Under the pieces are notes generated by a model. That model ran no database searches and had not been told where the DNA came from. It saw nothing but the letters and a program-made list of their open reading frames with translations. This document shows, in pieces, positions 44,208-50,891 of a DNA stretch of 50,891 bases. The stretch is from Myxococcales bacterium (GTDB lineage: Bacteria > Myxococcota > B64-G9). The stretch covers positions 1 to 50,891 of the forward strand of contig JAAZNF010000038.1 in NCBI GenBank assembly GCA_012798435.1, given 5' to 3'. Both the position numbers and the translations under genes were made by a program. How positions within the stretch are numbered: the first letter of the stretch is position 1; each line of letters begins with the position of its first letter.

Positions 44208-45867
44208 CGCCCGGCTCCGTAGCCAAGCGCGCGGGAGAGTCGGGGATGCCCCGCGTCTTGTCCCGGTAGAGGTCCATCTCGGCCCGGGTGCGCTCCGGTG
44301 TCCAGCCGCAGCGCCGGGCCACGAAGGCCGCGCTCTTTTCGAGATCTTCCTCGCTCAGACGGGCGCGGTTCCCGACGCCGGTACGCCGGGTCAGCACGTC
44401 GCACAGGCTGACGGCCATCTCGTCGCGGACGGCCACTTCCAGGTGCGCCAGCGTCTCCCCTGCGTCGCCGATGGGCTCGGCCAGCGCCTCGTCGCGCGCG
44501 ATCATCTCGAGCACGGCCTGCGCCTCGTTGCCATAGGCGTCGATGGTGGCCGATACCACCGTGGCAGGGAGGTGGGCGTACCGCTCCAGGAGCTGCCGCC
44601 GGAATTCGCCCAGCGGTGCGCGTGGCGTCCCGGGCAAGGGTTCGAGCGCGGTGGCACACGAAACCTTGGGCCGCCCCAGGTAGGCCATGACCCGGTCGAT
44701 CACCTTCTGCGCCAGGTTGCGGCTGGTGGTGTACTTGCCGCCCACCACCGAGAACAGCCCGGCGCACCCTCGCTTGCGGTAATCCAGGATCTCGTAGCGG
44801 CGGGAGGCCTGGTACACCGAGGTTTCCTGGTCCACCAGCGGGCGCATGCCGCCGTAGCGGTAGACCACGTCCGCGGCGCGAAGCCCGGCGCGCGGCAGGG
44901 CTTCGTTCACCTCGGCCAAGAACTCCGCCTCGTCGGCGTCGCTCACCGCGAACCGGTCGGGCGAGCCCACATACTCGCTGTCGGTGGTGCCGATCAAAGA
45001 GCGCGCGTGCCAGGGGATGACGAAGAAGTGGCGGCCCGCCCGGGTGCGCAGCACCAGGGCGTGCTCGCGAGTCAATGGGCGAGTGACCAGGTGGATGCCC
45101 TTGGAGCGGCGCAGCGCCACCGGCTCCGAAAGGCCGGCCAGCGCGTCCAGGCTGTCGGCCCACGGCCCCGCGGCGTTCACCACCGCCGCGGTCCGGACCT
45201 CGCGCCTGCGTCCCTCCAATCGATCCAACACCTCGACCGAGGACACCCGGCCTTGGGAGAGCTGGAGCGCGGTCACCGGGCAATAGTTGAGGACCAGCGC
45301 CCCGCGCGACGCGGCGGCGCGGACGAACTCCAGGCACAGCCGCTCGGGCTCGCACCGGCAATCGTAGTAGCGGGCACCCCCGGTGAGCCCTTCCCCGCCG
45401 ATCACCGGCTCGGCGGCCATGGTGGCCGCAGGGTCCAGCATGCGGTGGCCGGGCAGGCGCTGCTCCGGGTCGGCCAGCCGGCCCCGGTCCCAGGAGAGCG
45501 CGCCGTACAACAGCATGCCCGCCCGGATCATCGTCTTCCGGTTGCCGCGCCGGTACGTCGGAATGAGGAAGGGCTGCGGGCGCACCAGGTGGGGCGCCAG
45601 CATCTGCAAGATGCGCCGCTCGCGCAGCGACTCGCGCACCAGCCCCAGCTCCCCGTTCTTGAGGTAGCGCAGCCCGCCGTGGATCAACTTGCTGGTGGCC
45701 GAGGTGGTGGCACCGCCGAAATCTCCGCGCTCCACGAGCGCCACGCGCAGGCCGCGCAGAGCCGCGTCCCAGGCCAACGTCGCCCCGGTGATGCCCCCGC
45801 CCACGATCAGCAGGTCGAAGGGCTCCTTCTCCAGCCGGTCGGGTTCACGCAGCATGGGCGACGGCAT
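44176..45867 (-). CDS. glpD: FAD-dependent glycerol-3-phosphate dehydrogenase
   Basis: A 563-residue membrane-associated flavoprotein oxidising sn-glycerol-3-phosphate to dihydroxyacetone phosphate and feeding quinones. The FAD motif is LLIVGGGITGATLAWDAALRG (split: LLIVGGGITGA, TLAWDAALRG; from about 19). TSATSKLIHGGLRYL and VVNAAGPWADSL are family marks; GGKYTTSRNLAQ begins the C-terminal DAO_C domain. ATG 45867 follows the molybdopterin subunit gene by eight bases, so glpD is the last gene of the xanthine-dehydrogenase operon. Frames upstream of this ATG are shadow. No glpK or glpF is visible. Confidence 0.93.
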   Translation of the reverse strand: MPSPMLREPDRLEKEPFDLLIVGGGITGATLAWDAALRGLRVALVERGDFGGATTSATSKLIHGGLRYLKNGELGLVRESLRERRILQMLAPHLVRPQPFLIPTYRRGNRKTMIRAGMLLYGALSWDRGRLADPEQRLPGHRMLDPAATMAAEPVIGGEGLTGGARYYDCRCEPERLCLEFVRAAASRGALVLNYCPVTALQLSQGRVSSVEVLDRLEGRRREVRTAAVVNAAGPWADSLDALAGLSEPVALRRSKGIHLVTRPLTREHALVLRTRAGRHFFVIPWHARSLIGTTDSEYVGSPDRFAVSDADEAEFLAEVNEALPRAGLRAADVVYRYGGMRPLVDQETSVYQASRRYEILDYRKRGCAGLFSVVGGKYTTSRNLAQKVIDRVMAYLGRPKVSCATALEPLPGTPRAPLGEFRRQLLERYAHLPATVVSATIDAYGNEAQAVLEMIARDEALAEPIGDAGETLAHLEVAVRDEMAVSLCDVLTRRTGVGNRARLSEEDLEKSAAFVARRCGWTPERTRAEMDLYRDKTRGIPDSPARLATEPGATPPRSSGGC

Positions 45868-45875
45868 GGCTCGTT

Positions 45876-48206
45876 CTAGCCGCGGCGCAGCGCCTCGAGC
45901 ACCCGCTCGGGCGTGAACGGCGCCTGGCGCAGGCGCACGCCCACGGCGTCGAAGATGGCGTTGGAGATGGCCGGCATCGGGCCGTTGATGCCGATCTCGG
46001 AGACGCTTTTCGCGCCGAACGGGCCGGTGGGCTCGTAGGTCGGGACCAGGATGGTGGTGAGCTGCGGCACGTCCCGGGTGCAGAAGATCTTGTACTCGCG
46101 GAAGCTGTCGTTGCGCATGCGCCCCTGCTCGGTGAACAGGTACTCCTCGCACAAGGCGTAGGAGATGCCGTTCAGCACCGCGCCCTCGGTCTGCCCCTCG
46201 GCCAGCTGGGGGTTGATGGCTGTGCCGCAGTCCACCGCGGCCACGTACTTCTCGACCTTCACCAGGCCGGTCTCGGTGTCGACCACCACCTCGGCGAAAT
46301 GGGCCGAGAATGGCGGTGGGCTCTTCTCGGAGATGTGGGAGGCGAACCCGGCGATCTGGTGCTGGTCGTGCTCGTACAGGCTGTGACAGGCGACGCGGGC
46401 GAGGGTCACCGACTTTCCCCCCGGGGCCACCGCCGAGCCGTTCTCCAGCCGGATCTCGGAGGCCTTGGCGGAGAGCAAGCGGGCAGCCACCTTGCGGATC
46501 TGGGCCGCGGCGTTCTCGGCGGCCTTGCGTACCGCCATCCCGGACAGGTAGGTGGTGCTAGAGGCGTAGGCCCCCACGTCGAAGGGCGTGAGATCGGTGT
46601 CCGAGCTAGTCACCACGATCTGCTCCACGTTCACCCCCAACACCTCGGCCGCCACCTGGGCCAGCACGGTGTCCGAGCCCGTGCCCAGATCGGTGGCGCC
46701 CACCAGCAGGTTGAACGACCCGTCCTCGTTGAGCTTGAGGAAGGCCCCGCCCATGTCCACCTGGGGGATGCTGGAGCCCTGCATGAGCGCGCACATGCCA
46801 ATGCCGCGGCGCAGGGCCCCTTGCGGCGCGTGCCAGCGGGCGTTGCCCCACTTCTTCTTCCAGCCGATGGCCCGGGCCCCGAGCTTGAGGCAGCGCTCCA
46901 GCCCGGTGGAGCCGATGCTCTGCTCCACGCCTTCGGAGCCTTCGCCCAGGGCGCGGAAGATGGGCGAGGTCTCTCCCTTGCGGATGGCGTGCCGGAGGCG
47001 CAGCTCGATGGGGTCGCAACCCAAGCGGCGCGCCAGCTCGTCCATCAAAGACTCCATGGCGAAGGCCGCCTGGGTAGCGCCGTACCCCCGGTAGGCCCCG
47101 GCCACCGGCAGGTTGGTGTACACCGCGTCCGCCGTGAAGCGGATGTGGGGCCAGCGGTACAGCGGCAGCACCTTGGAGCCGCAGTTGCAGGACACGGTGA
47201 GGGCGTGCGAGCCGTAGGCCCCGGTGTTCGACAGCACCCGCAGGTCCACCGCGGCCAGCTCCCCGTTCTTCTGGGCGCCGATCTTCAGGCCGACCACCAT
47301 GGAGTGGCGGGTGCGGGAGGAGACGAACTCCTCGCGCCGGGAGAGCTCCAGGTACACCGGCCGCCCGCTGCGCTGGGCGAGCAGCGCCGCCACGTCCTCG
47401 ATCAGCACCTCCTGCTTGGCGCCGAAACCGCCGCCGATGCGCGGCTTCACCACGTGGATGCGCGACACCGGAAGCTCGAGCGCCTGGGCCACGATCCGCC
47501 GCGCGTGGAAGGGCACCTGGGTGGAGGTGGTCAGGCGCAGCCGCCCGTCCAGCAGCGGCTCCGCCAGGCAGCAATGGGTCTCGATGGGCGTATGCTGGGC
47601 GTAGGGGGTCACGAACTCCCCTTCCAGCACGATGTCGGCCTCGCGGAAGGCCCGGTCGGGCTCGCCCACCATGGTGTCCACGTGGGAGGCCAGGTTGCGC
47701 TGGGGCTCGTAGGGCACCGGGATGACCGCATGGGCATCGGGCTCGTCGTGGATCACCGGCGCGCCGCTCTTCATGGCCTGCCGTGGATCGAGAACGGGCT
47801 CGAGCACCTCGTACTCCACCCGGATGGCGCGCAACGCCTCCTCGGCGATGGCGGCCGTCTCGGCGGCCACCGCGGCCACCCGGTCGCCCACGAAACGCAC
47901 CTTGGCGTCGAAGGTGGTGAAGTCATAGGGCGAGGGCTCGGGGGCCCCTTGCCCGGCGGTGGTGCGCATCACGCGCGGCACGTTGGTGTGACACAGCACC
48001 GCGTGCACCCCGGGGAGCTTCTCCGCCGCCGAGATGTCGATGGCGCGGATGCGGGCGTGGGCGTGGGGGCTGCCCAGGATGCGGCCCACCAGGCAGCGGG
48101 GCGGGACCCGGTCGGCGCAGAACAGCGGCGCGCCCAGGGCCAGCGCCGGCGCGTCCTTCTTGGCCACCGGCTTGCCGACGACGCGAAACGACTTGGGCTT
48201 CGTCAT
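45876..48206 (-). CDS. Xanthine dehydrogenase-type molybdopterin-binding subunit
   Basis: A 776-residue large subunit of the xanthine oxidase family, hydroxylating purines or related heterocycles at a Mo centre. The first domain (PVAKKDAPALALGAPLFCAD) and the Mo-cofactor segments are present: IGGGFGAKQE, GAYRGYGATQAAFAMES, VGATDLGTGSDTVLAQ and the C-terminal GAKSVSEIGINGP with the catalytic Glu. Substrate residues differ enough among relatives that xanthine, nicotinate or another heterocycle cannot be separated by eye. The amidohydrolase context favours a purine. The start overlaps the stop of the [2Fe-2S] subunit (ATGA). Confidence 0.88.
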   Translation of the reverse strand: MTKPKSFRVVGKPVAKKDAPALALGAPLFCADRVPPRCLVGRILGSPHAHARIRAIDISAAEKLPGVHAVLCHTNVPRVMRTTAGQGAPEPSPYDFTTFDAKVRFVGDRVAAVAAETAAIAEEALRAIRVEYEVLEPVLDPRQAMKSGAPVIHDEPDAHAVIPVPYEPQRNLASHVDTMVGEPDRAFREADIVLEGEFVTPYAQHTPIETHCCLAEPLLDGRLRLTTSTQVPFHARRIVAQALELPVSRIHVVKPRIGGGFGAKQEVLIEDVAALLAQRSGRPVYLELSRREEFVSSRTRHSMVVGLKIGAQKNGELAAVDLRVLSNTGAYGSHALTVSCNCGSKVLPLYRWPHIRFTADAVYTNLPVAGAYRGYGATQAAFAMESLMDELARRLGCDPIELRLRHAIRKGETSPIFRALGEGSEGVEQSIGSTGLERCLKLGARAIGWKKKWGNARWHAPQGALRRGIGMCALMQGSSIPQVDMGGAFLKLNEDGSFNLLVGATDLGTGSDTVLAQVAAEVLGVNVEQIVVTSSDTDLTPFDVGAYASSTTYLSGMAVRKAAENAAAQIRKVAARLLSAKASEIRLENGSAVAPGGKSVTLARVACHSLYEHDQHQIAGFASHISEKSPPPFSAHFAEVVVDTETGLVKVEKYVAAVDCGTAINPQLAEGQTEGAVLNGISYALCEEYLFTEQGRMRNDSFREYKIFCTRDVPQLTTILVPTYEPTGPFGAKSVSEIGINGPMPAISNAIFDAVGVRLRQAPFTPERVLEALRRG

Positions 48207-48664
48207 GGCTTCATCCTCTGGGCGGCCAGCAGCACCGCCTCGATGATTTTTTTGTAGCCGGTGCAACGGCACAGGTTGCCGTCCAGCGCCTCGCGCACCT
48301 GCCCCTCGTCCGGCCGCGGCGTCTCGTCCAGCAGGGCCTTGGCCGACAAGATCATTCCCGGGGTGCAGAAGCCGCACTGCACCGCGCCCGCGTCCACGAA
48401 GGCCTGCTGCAGCGGGTGCGGCCGCTCGATCGAGCCCAGCCCTTCTACGGTGGTGATGCGCCGCCCTTCCGCCTGGGCCGCCAGCAACAGGCAGGCGCGC
48501 ACCGAGCGCCCGTCGAGCAGGATGGTGCAGGCGCCGCAGTCGCCCTCCTCGCAGCCGCGCTTCACGCTGAGATACCCCTCGCGCCGCAGCAGGGAAAGCA
48601 GCGACTCGCCGGGCATGGCCTCGAAGGTCTGCGTCCTTCCGTTGACCTCGACATGGATCTGCAT
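48203..48664 (-). CDS. [2Fe-2S] subunit of the xanthine dehydrogenase-type enzyme
   Basis: A 153-residue small subunit started at ATG 48664 with AAGGGG upstream. The N-terminal plant-type ferredoxin cluster ligands are in GCEEGDCGACTILLDG with a fourth Cys in VRACLLLA. The second cluster ligands are in QCGFCTPGM and NLCRCTGY. It passes electrons from the Mo site to the FAD subunit. It is coupled by overlap to the large subunit and follows the FAD subunit gene by 13 bases. Confidence 0.93.
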   Translation of the reverse strand: MQIHVEVNGRTQTFEAMPGESLLSLLRREGYLSVKRGCEEGDCGACTILLDGRSVRACLLLAAQAEGRRITTVEGLGSIERPHPLQQAFVDAGAVQCGFCTPGMILSAKALLDETPRPDEGQVREALDGNLCRCTGYKKIIEAVLLAAQRMKP

Positions 48665-48677
48665 GGGTGTCCCCTTG

Positions 48678-49532
48678 TCAGCGAAGCTCGGCCGCCGCCC
48701 GCTCCAGCGTGCGGCGCACCATGACCTCGACCATGTGCAGGCGGTGCTCCTTGGAGGTACGCGCGTCGGCGGCGGTCTGGGTGTCCTCACGCGTAAGGCG
48801 CGCGGCCTCGGCCAGCGCCTCGGCGCTGAGCGGCTTTCCGCGCAGGCGCTCCTCGGCGCGCGTGGCCCGCCAGGGCAACGTGCGGGTGGCCCCGATGGCG
48901 ATGCGCGCCTCCTGGCAGGACTTGCGGCTCCCCGAGAGGAGCACCGCCACGTCCACCATGGCGAGATCGAAGGCCGTGCGCGCGAGCTTCGAGAAGGCCC
49001 CCGCGTGCGGCCCTTCGGGGCTCTCGAGGTGCACTCCCAGGACCAGCTCCGCCCCGTCCAGCGCCTGACGCGGGTGGCGGGCGTAGAACTCGTCGGCCGA
49101 CACCGTGCGCGCCCCCGCCGGGCCCTCGATCTCGAAGCGGGCGTTCATGGCCAGCCAGGCCACCGGCGGATCGGACCAGCGGAACACCTGGACCGCGTTG
49201 CCGCCCACGGTGGCCGCGTTGCGGATGGGGCGCGAGCCCACCGCCCCCGCCGCCTGGGCGACCAGGCCGGTGCAGAACGAGCGCAGGGGCGCGAACGAGG
49301 CCACCTCTTGCAAGCGGGCGTTGCAGCCGATGCGAAATCCCCGCCCCGCCGCCTGGATGCCGTCATGCCCCAGGCGGGTGATGTCCAGCAACACCTCCAC
49401 CTTGGGATCGCTCGACAGGGCGGCGGTGGTCCCGCCCGCCAGGATCAGGGCGCGCGGCCCGGAGTCCTTCAAGATGCGGATGGCCTCGGCCGGGGTCCGG
49501 GGGTAGTGACAGGTCTTGGCATTGGGCAACAT
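48678..49532 (-). CDS. FAD-binding subunit of the xanthine dehydrogenase-type enzyme
   Basis: A 284-residue medium subunit of the CoxM/CutM type. Motifs are LAGGTTAAL near the N-terminus, where FAD pyrophosphate binds, and GSRPIRNAATVGGNAV at about 98-113. The C-terminal CO-dehydrogenase flavoprotein domain follows (IAIGATRTLPWRATRAEE). It completes the three-subunit enzyme. The stop lies 13 bases before the small subunit start, and the ATG is 15 bases after the amidohydrolase stop. Confidence 0.92.
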   Translation of the reverse strand: MLPNAKTCHYPRTPAEAIRILKDSGPRALILAGGTTAALSSDPKVEVLLDITRLGHDGIQAAGRGFRIGCNARLQEVASFAPLRSFCTGLVAQAAGAVGSRPIRNAATVGGNAVQVFRWSDPPVAWLAMNARFEIEGPAGARTVSADEFYARHPRQALDGAELVLGVHLESPEGPHAGAFSKLARTAFDLAMVDVAVLLSGSRKSCQEARIAIGATRTLPWRATRAEERLRGKPLSAEALAEAARLTREDTQTAADARTSKEHRLHMVEVMVRRTLERAAAELR

Positions 49533-49547
49533 GGGGTCTCCTTGGCC

Positions 49548-50891
49548 TCACACGCCGGCACGTTCCAACAGCGCGCAAGATGCGGCGCGCGCCTCGCGGG
49601 CGATCGAGCGCTCGTCAAGCCGGACCAGCCGCCGCTCCCGCACCACCACCTCGCCGTGGACCAGCACCGTCTCGGCGCGATCGTCGACACCGCAGAACAG
49701 CAAGGCGGCCAGCGGATCGCTGTGCGCGCCGGCGAACTCCATCCCGCTCACGTCGAAGATGGCGATGTCCGCGGCCTGGCCGGGAGCGATGCGGCCGAGG
49801 TCGTCCCGGCCGAGCACGCGCGCGCCGCCCCGGGTGGCCATGCGCAGCACGGCCCGGGCCGGCATGGCGGCGACGCCGGTCCCCACCCGGTGCACCAGCA
49901 GCGCGGTCCGAAGCTCCCGCAGCATGTTGGAGCTGTCGTTGGAGGCGCTGCCGTCGACCGCCAGGCCCACCGGCACGCCGGCGGCCAGCATCTTGGGGAC
50001 GGGCGCGATGCCCGAGCCGAGCCGCAGGTTCGACACCGGGCAGTGGGCCACGCCGGTCCCGGTCTCGGCCATGCGGCGGATCTCGCCGTCGTCGAGGTAC
50101 ACGCAGTGCGCCATCCACACGTCGGGGCCGACCCAGCCCACCTCTTCCATGTAGGAGAGCGGCCTCTTGCCGAACCGCTCCAGGCAGAAGCGCTCCTCGT
50201 CAATGGTCTCAGCCAGGTGGGTGTGCAGTCGGACGCCTAACTTTCGCGCCAGCTCGGCGACCCTCTTCATGATGGTCGGGGTGACCGAGAACGGCGAACA
50301 CGGCGCCAGCGCCACGCGCCGCCGCGACAGGGGCTTAGGATCGTGGAGCGCCTTCACCACCCGCTCGCTGTCGCACAGGATGGACTCCTCGTCCTGGATC
50401 ACGCTGTCGGGTGGCAGCCCTCCCTGGGATTGGCCCAGGCTCATGCTGCCACGCGAAAGGTGCAGGCGGCAGCCGATCTCCTCCGCGGCCTGAGCTTCGG
50501 CGCTGAAAGGATCGGCGCACTCGCCGGGGCACACCAGGTAATGGTGGTCGGCCACGGTGGTGCAGCCGGTGAGCAAAAGTTCCCCCAGCCCGGCCCGCGC
50601 GGCGGCCAGCACGTCCTCGGGACGGATGTGCTTCCACACGTCGTAGAGGTAGCGCAGCCAGTCGAAGAGCTTGGCGTCCTGGACCGCGGGCAGGTTGCGG
50701 GTCAAGACCTGGTACAAGTGATGATGGGTGTTCACGAACCCCGGCAGCACCACCCGATCGCTGGCGTCGATGATCGCGGCGCCCTCGGCCGGAAGGTTCT
50801 TGCCCACGGCCCGCACGACGGGGCCCTCGATCAGCACGTCCCCGCCGCCTATCTCGCCGAGCGTATCGTCCTGCGTCGCCACCACCAGGGC
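49548..50891 (-). CDS. 8-oxoguanine deaminase-like amidohydrolase (5' end outside window)
   Basis: The frame is open to the window edge, giving 447 codons; the true start probably lies just outside, since residues ALVVATQDD fit the usual strand near the N-terminus. It is a COG0402 amidohydrolase with metal ligands in NTHHHLYQVLTRNL, RLHTHLAET, WMAHCVYLDD and AVDGSASNDSSNM. The stretch QDAKLFDWLRYLYDVW is typical of the 8-oxoguanine deaminase / triazine hydrolase subgroup. 8-Oxoguanine deamination yields urate. With the adjacent xanthine-dehydrogenase genes this suggests purine breakdown. Guanine deaminase or another aminohydrolase is possible. Confidence 0.85.
   Translation of the reverse strand, partial: ALVVATQDDTLGEIGGGDVLIEGPVVRAVGKNLPAEGAAIIDASDRVVLPGFVNTHHHLYQVLTRNLPAVQDAKLFDWLRYLYDVWKHIRPEDVLAAARAGLGELLLTGCTTVADHHYLVCPGECADPFSAEAQAAEEIGCRLHLSRGSMSLGQSQGGLPPDSVIQDEESILCDSERVVKALHDPKPLSRRRVALAPCSPFSVTPTIMKRVAELARKLGVRLHTHLAETIDEERFCLERFGKRPLSYMEEVGWVGPDVWMAHCVYLDDGEIRRMAETGTGVAHCPVSNLRLGSGIAPVPKMLAAGVPVGLAVDGSASNDSSNMLRELRTALLVHRVGTGVAAMPARAVLRMATRGGARVLGRDDLGRIAPGQAADIAIFDVSGMEFAGAHSDPLAALLFCGVDDRAETVLVHGEVVVRERRLVRLDERSIAREARAASCALLERAGV

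Noticed and set aside
48246-48253. T-run at 48246-48253 as a possible terminator
   Set aside because: It lies inside the coding sequence of the [2Fe-2S] subunit (Lys codons on the minus strand) and has no upstream hairpin.
46299-48257. A 652-codon plus-strand frame opposite the molybdopterin subunit
   Set aside because: The product is a Gly/His/Arg/Val-rich shadow without motifs, while the opposite strand encodes a complete recognised enzyme subunit.

Overview
The window is very GC-rich and reads like a chromosomal segment of a deltaproteobacterial-type bacterium, most likely Myxococcota or a relative. The signs are a Ser/Thr kinase with the HRDVSPHN catalytic loop and C-terminal PEGA repeats, Cys-rich MopE-like lipoproteins, many lipobox and signal-peptide proteins, and promoters of the TTGAC(A/C)-N16-18-TAnnnT type. 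No insertion sequence, phage gene, CRISPR array or rRNA was seen. This placement is an inference from family content only.

Layout. 1-3.2 kb (minus): an EGF-like lipoprotein cut by the window edge, a GH8 glucanase lipoprotein, a coiled-coil exported protein and a small lipoprotein. 3.3-5.6 kb (plus): a cyclic-2,3-diphosphoglycerate-synthetase-like GTPase, a terminator-like hairpin, then argF. 5.6-8.3 kb (minus): a two-lobed M16 peptidase. 8.5-14.4 kb (plus): two large membrane proteins of GT-C type (one with a PA14 domain) and a Ser/Thr kinase. 14.6-16.6 kb: an inverted repeat, tRNA-Lys(CUU) and a NodI/NodJ-type ABC exporter. 16.6-18.3 kb (minus): rdgB and an N-acetylmuramoyl-L-alanine amidase. 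18.3-20.6 kb (plus): a small secreted protein, coaE and an NAD-dependent reductase/epimerase. 20.7-25.3 kb (minus): a chaperone operon of a J-domain/TPR protein, a second DnaK and a TPR/proline-rich protein. 25.4-28.1 kb (minus): a lipoprotein-type isoaspartyl methyltransferase and a MopE/beta-propeller lipoprotein.

28.2-33.1 kb is the most interesting block. An operon tetR - cupin - ygbA-like - nrfH - nrfA is divergent from a DUF1858/DUF438 - hemerythrin - PAS protein. Between them lies an AT-rich palindrome that overlaps promoter elements for both directions. I infer a nitrite/nitric-oxide response module in which a TetR repressor, rather than the usual FNR, NarL, NsrR or HcpR type of regulator, controls nitrite ammonification and an NO-related cytoplasmic protein.

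33.1-35.5 kb: a possible gene remnant, a QueC-like PP-loop ATPase with a Cys cluster, and a GNAT acetyltransferase. 35.5-44.2 kb: a Cys-rich MopE-like lipoprotein, a DsbD-type thiol:disulfide transporter with its own thioredoxin domain, a small outer-membrane-like protein, a divergent lytic transglycosylase, a PDZ lipoprotein and an uncharacterised protein with a weak RelA/SpoT resemblance. 44.2-50.9 kb (minus): an apparent purine-catabolism operon, with an 8-oxoguanine-deaminase-like amidohydrolase (cut by the window edge), the three xanthine-dehydrogenase-type subunits, and glpD as last gene.
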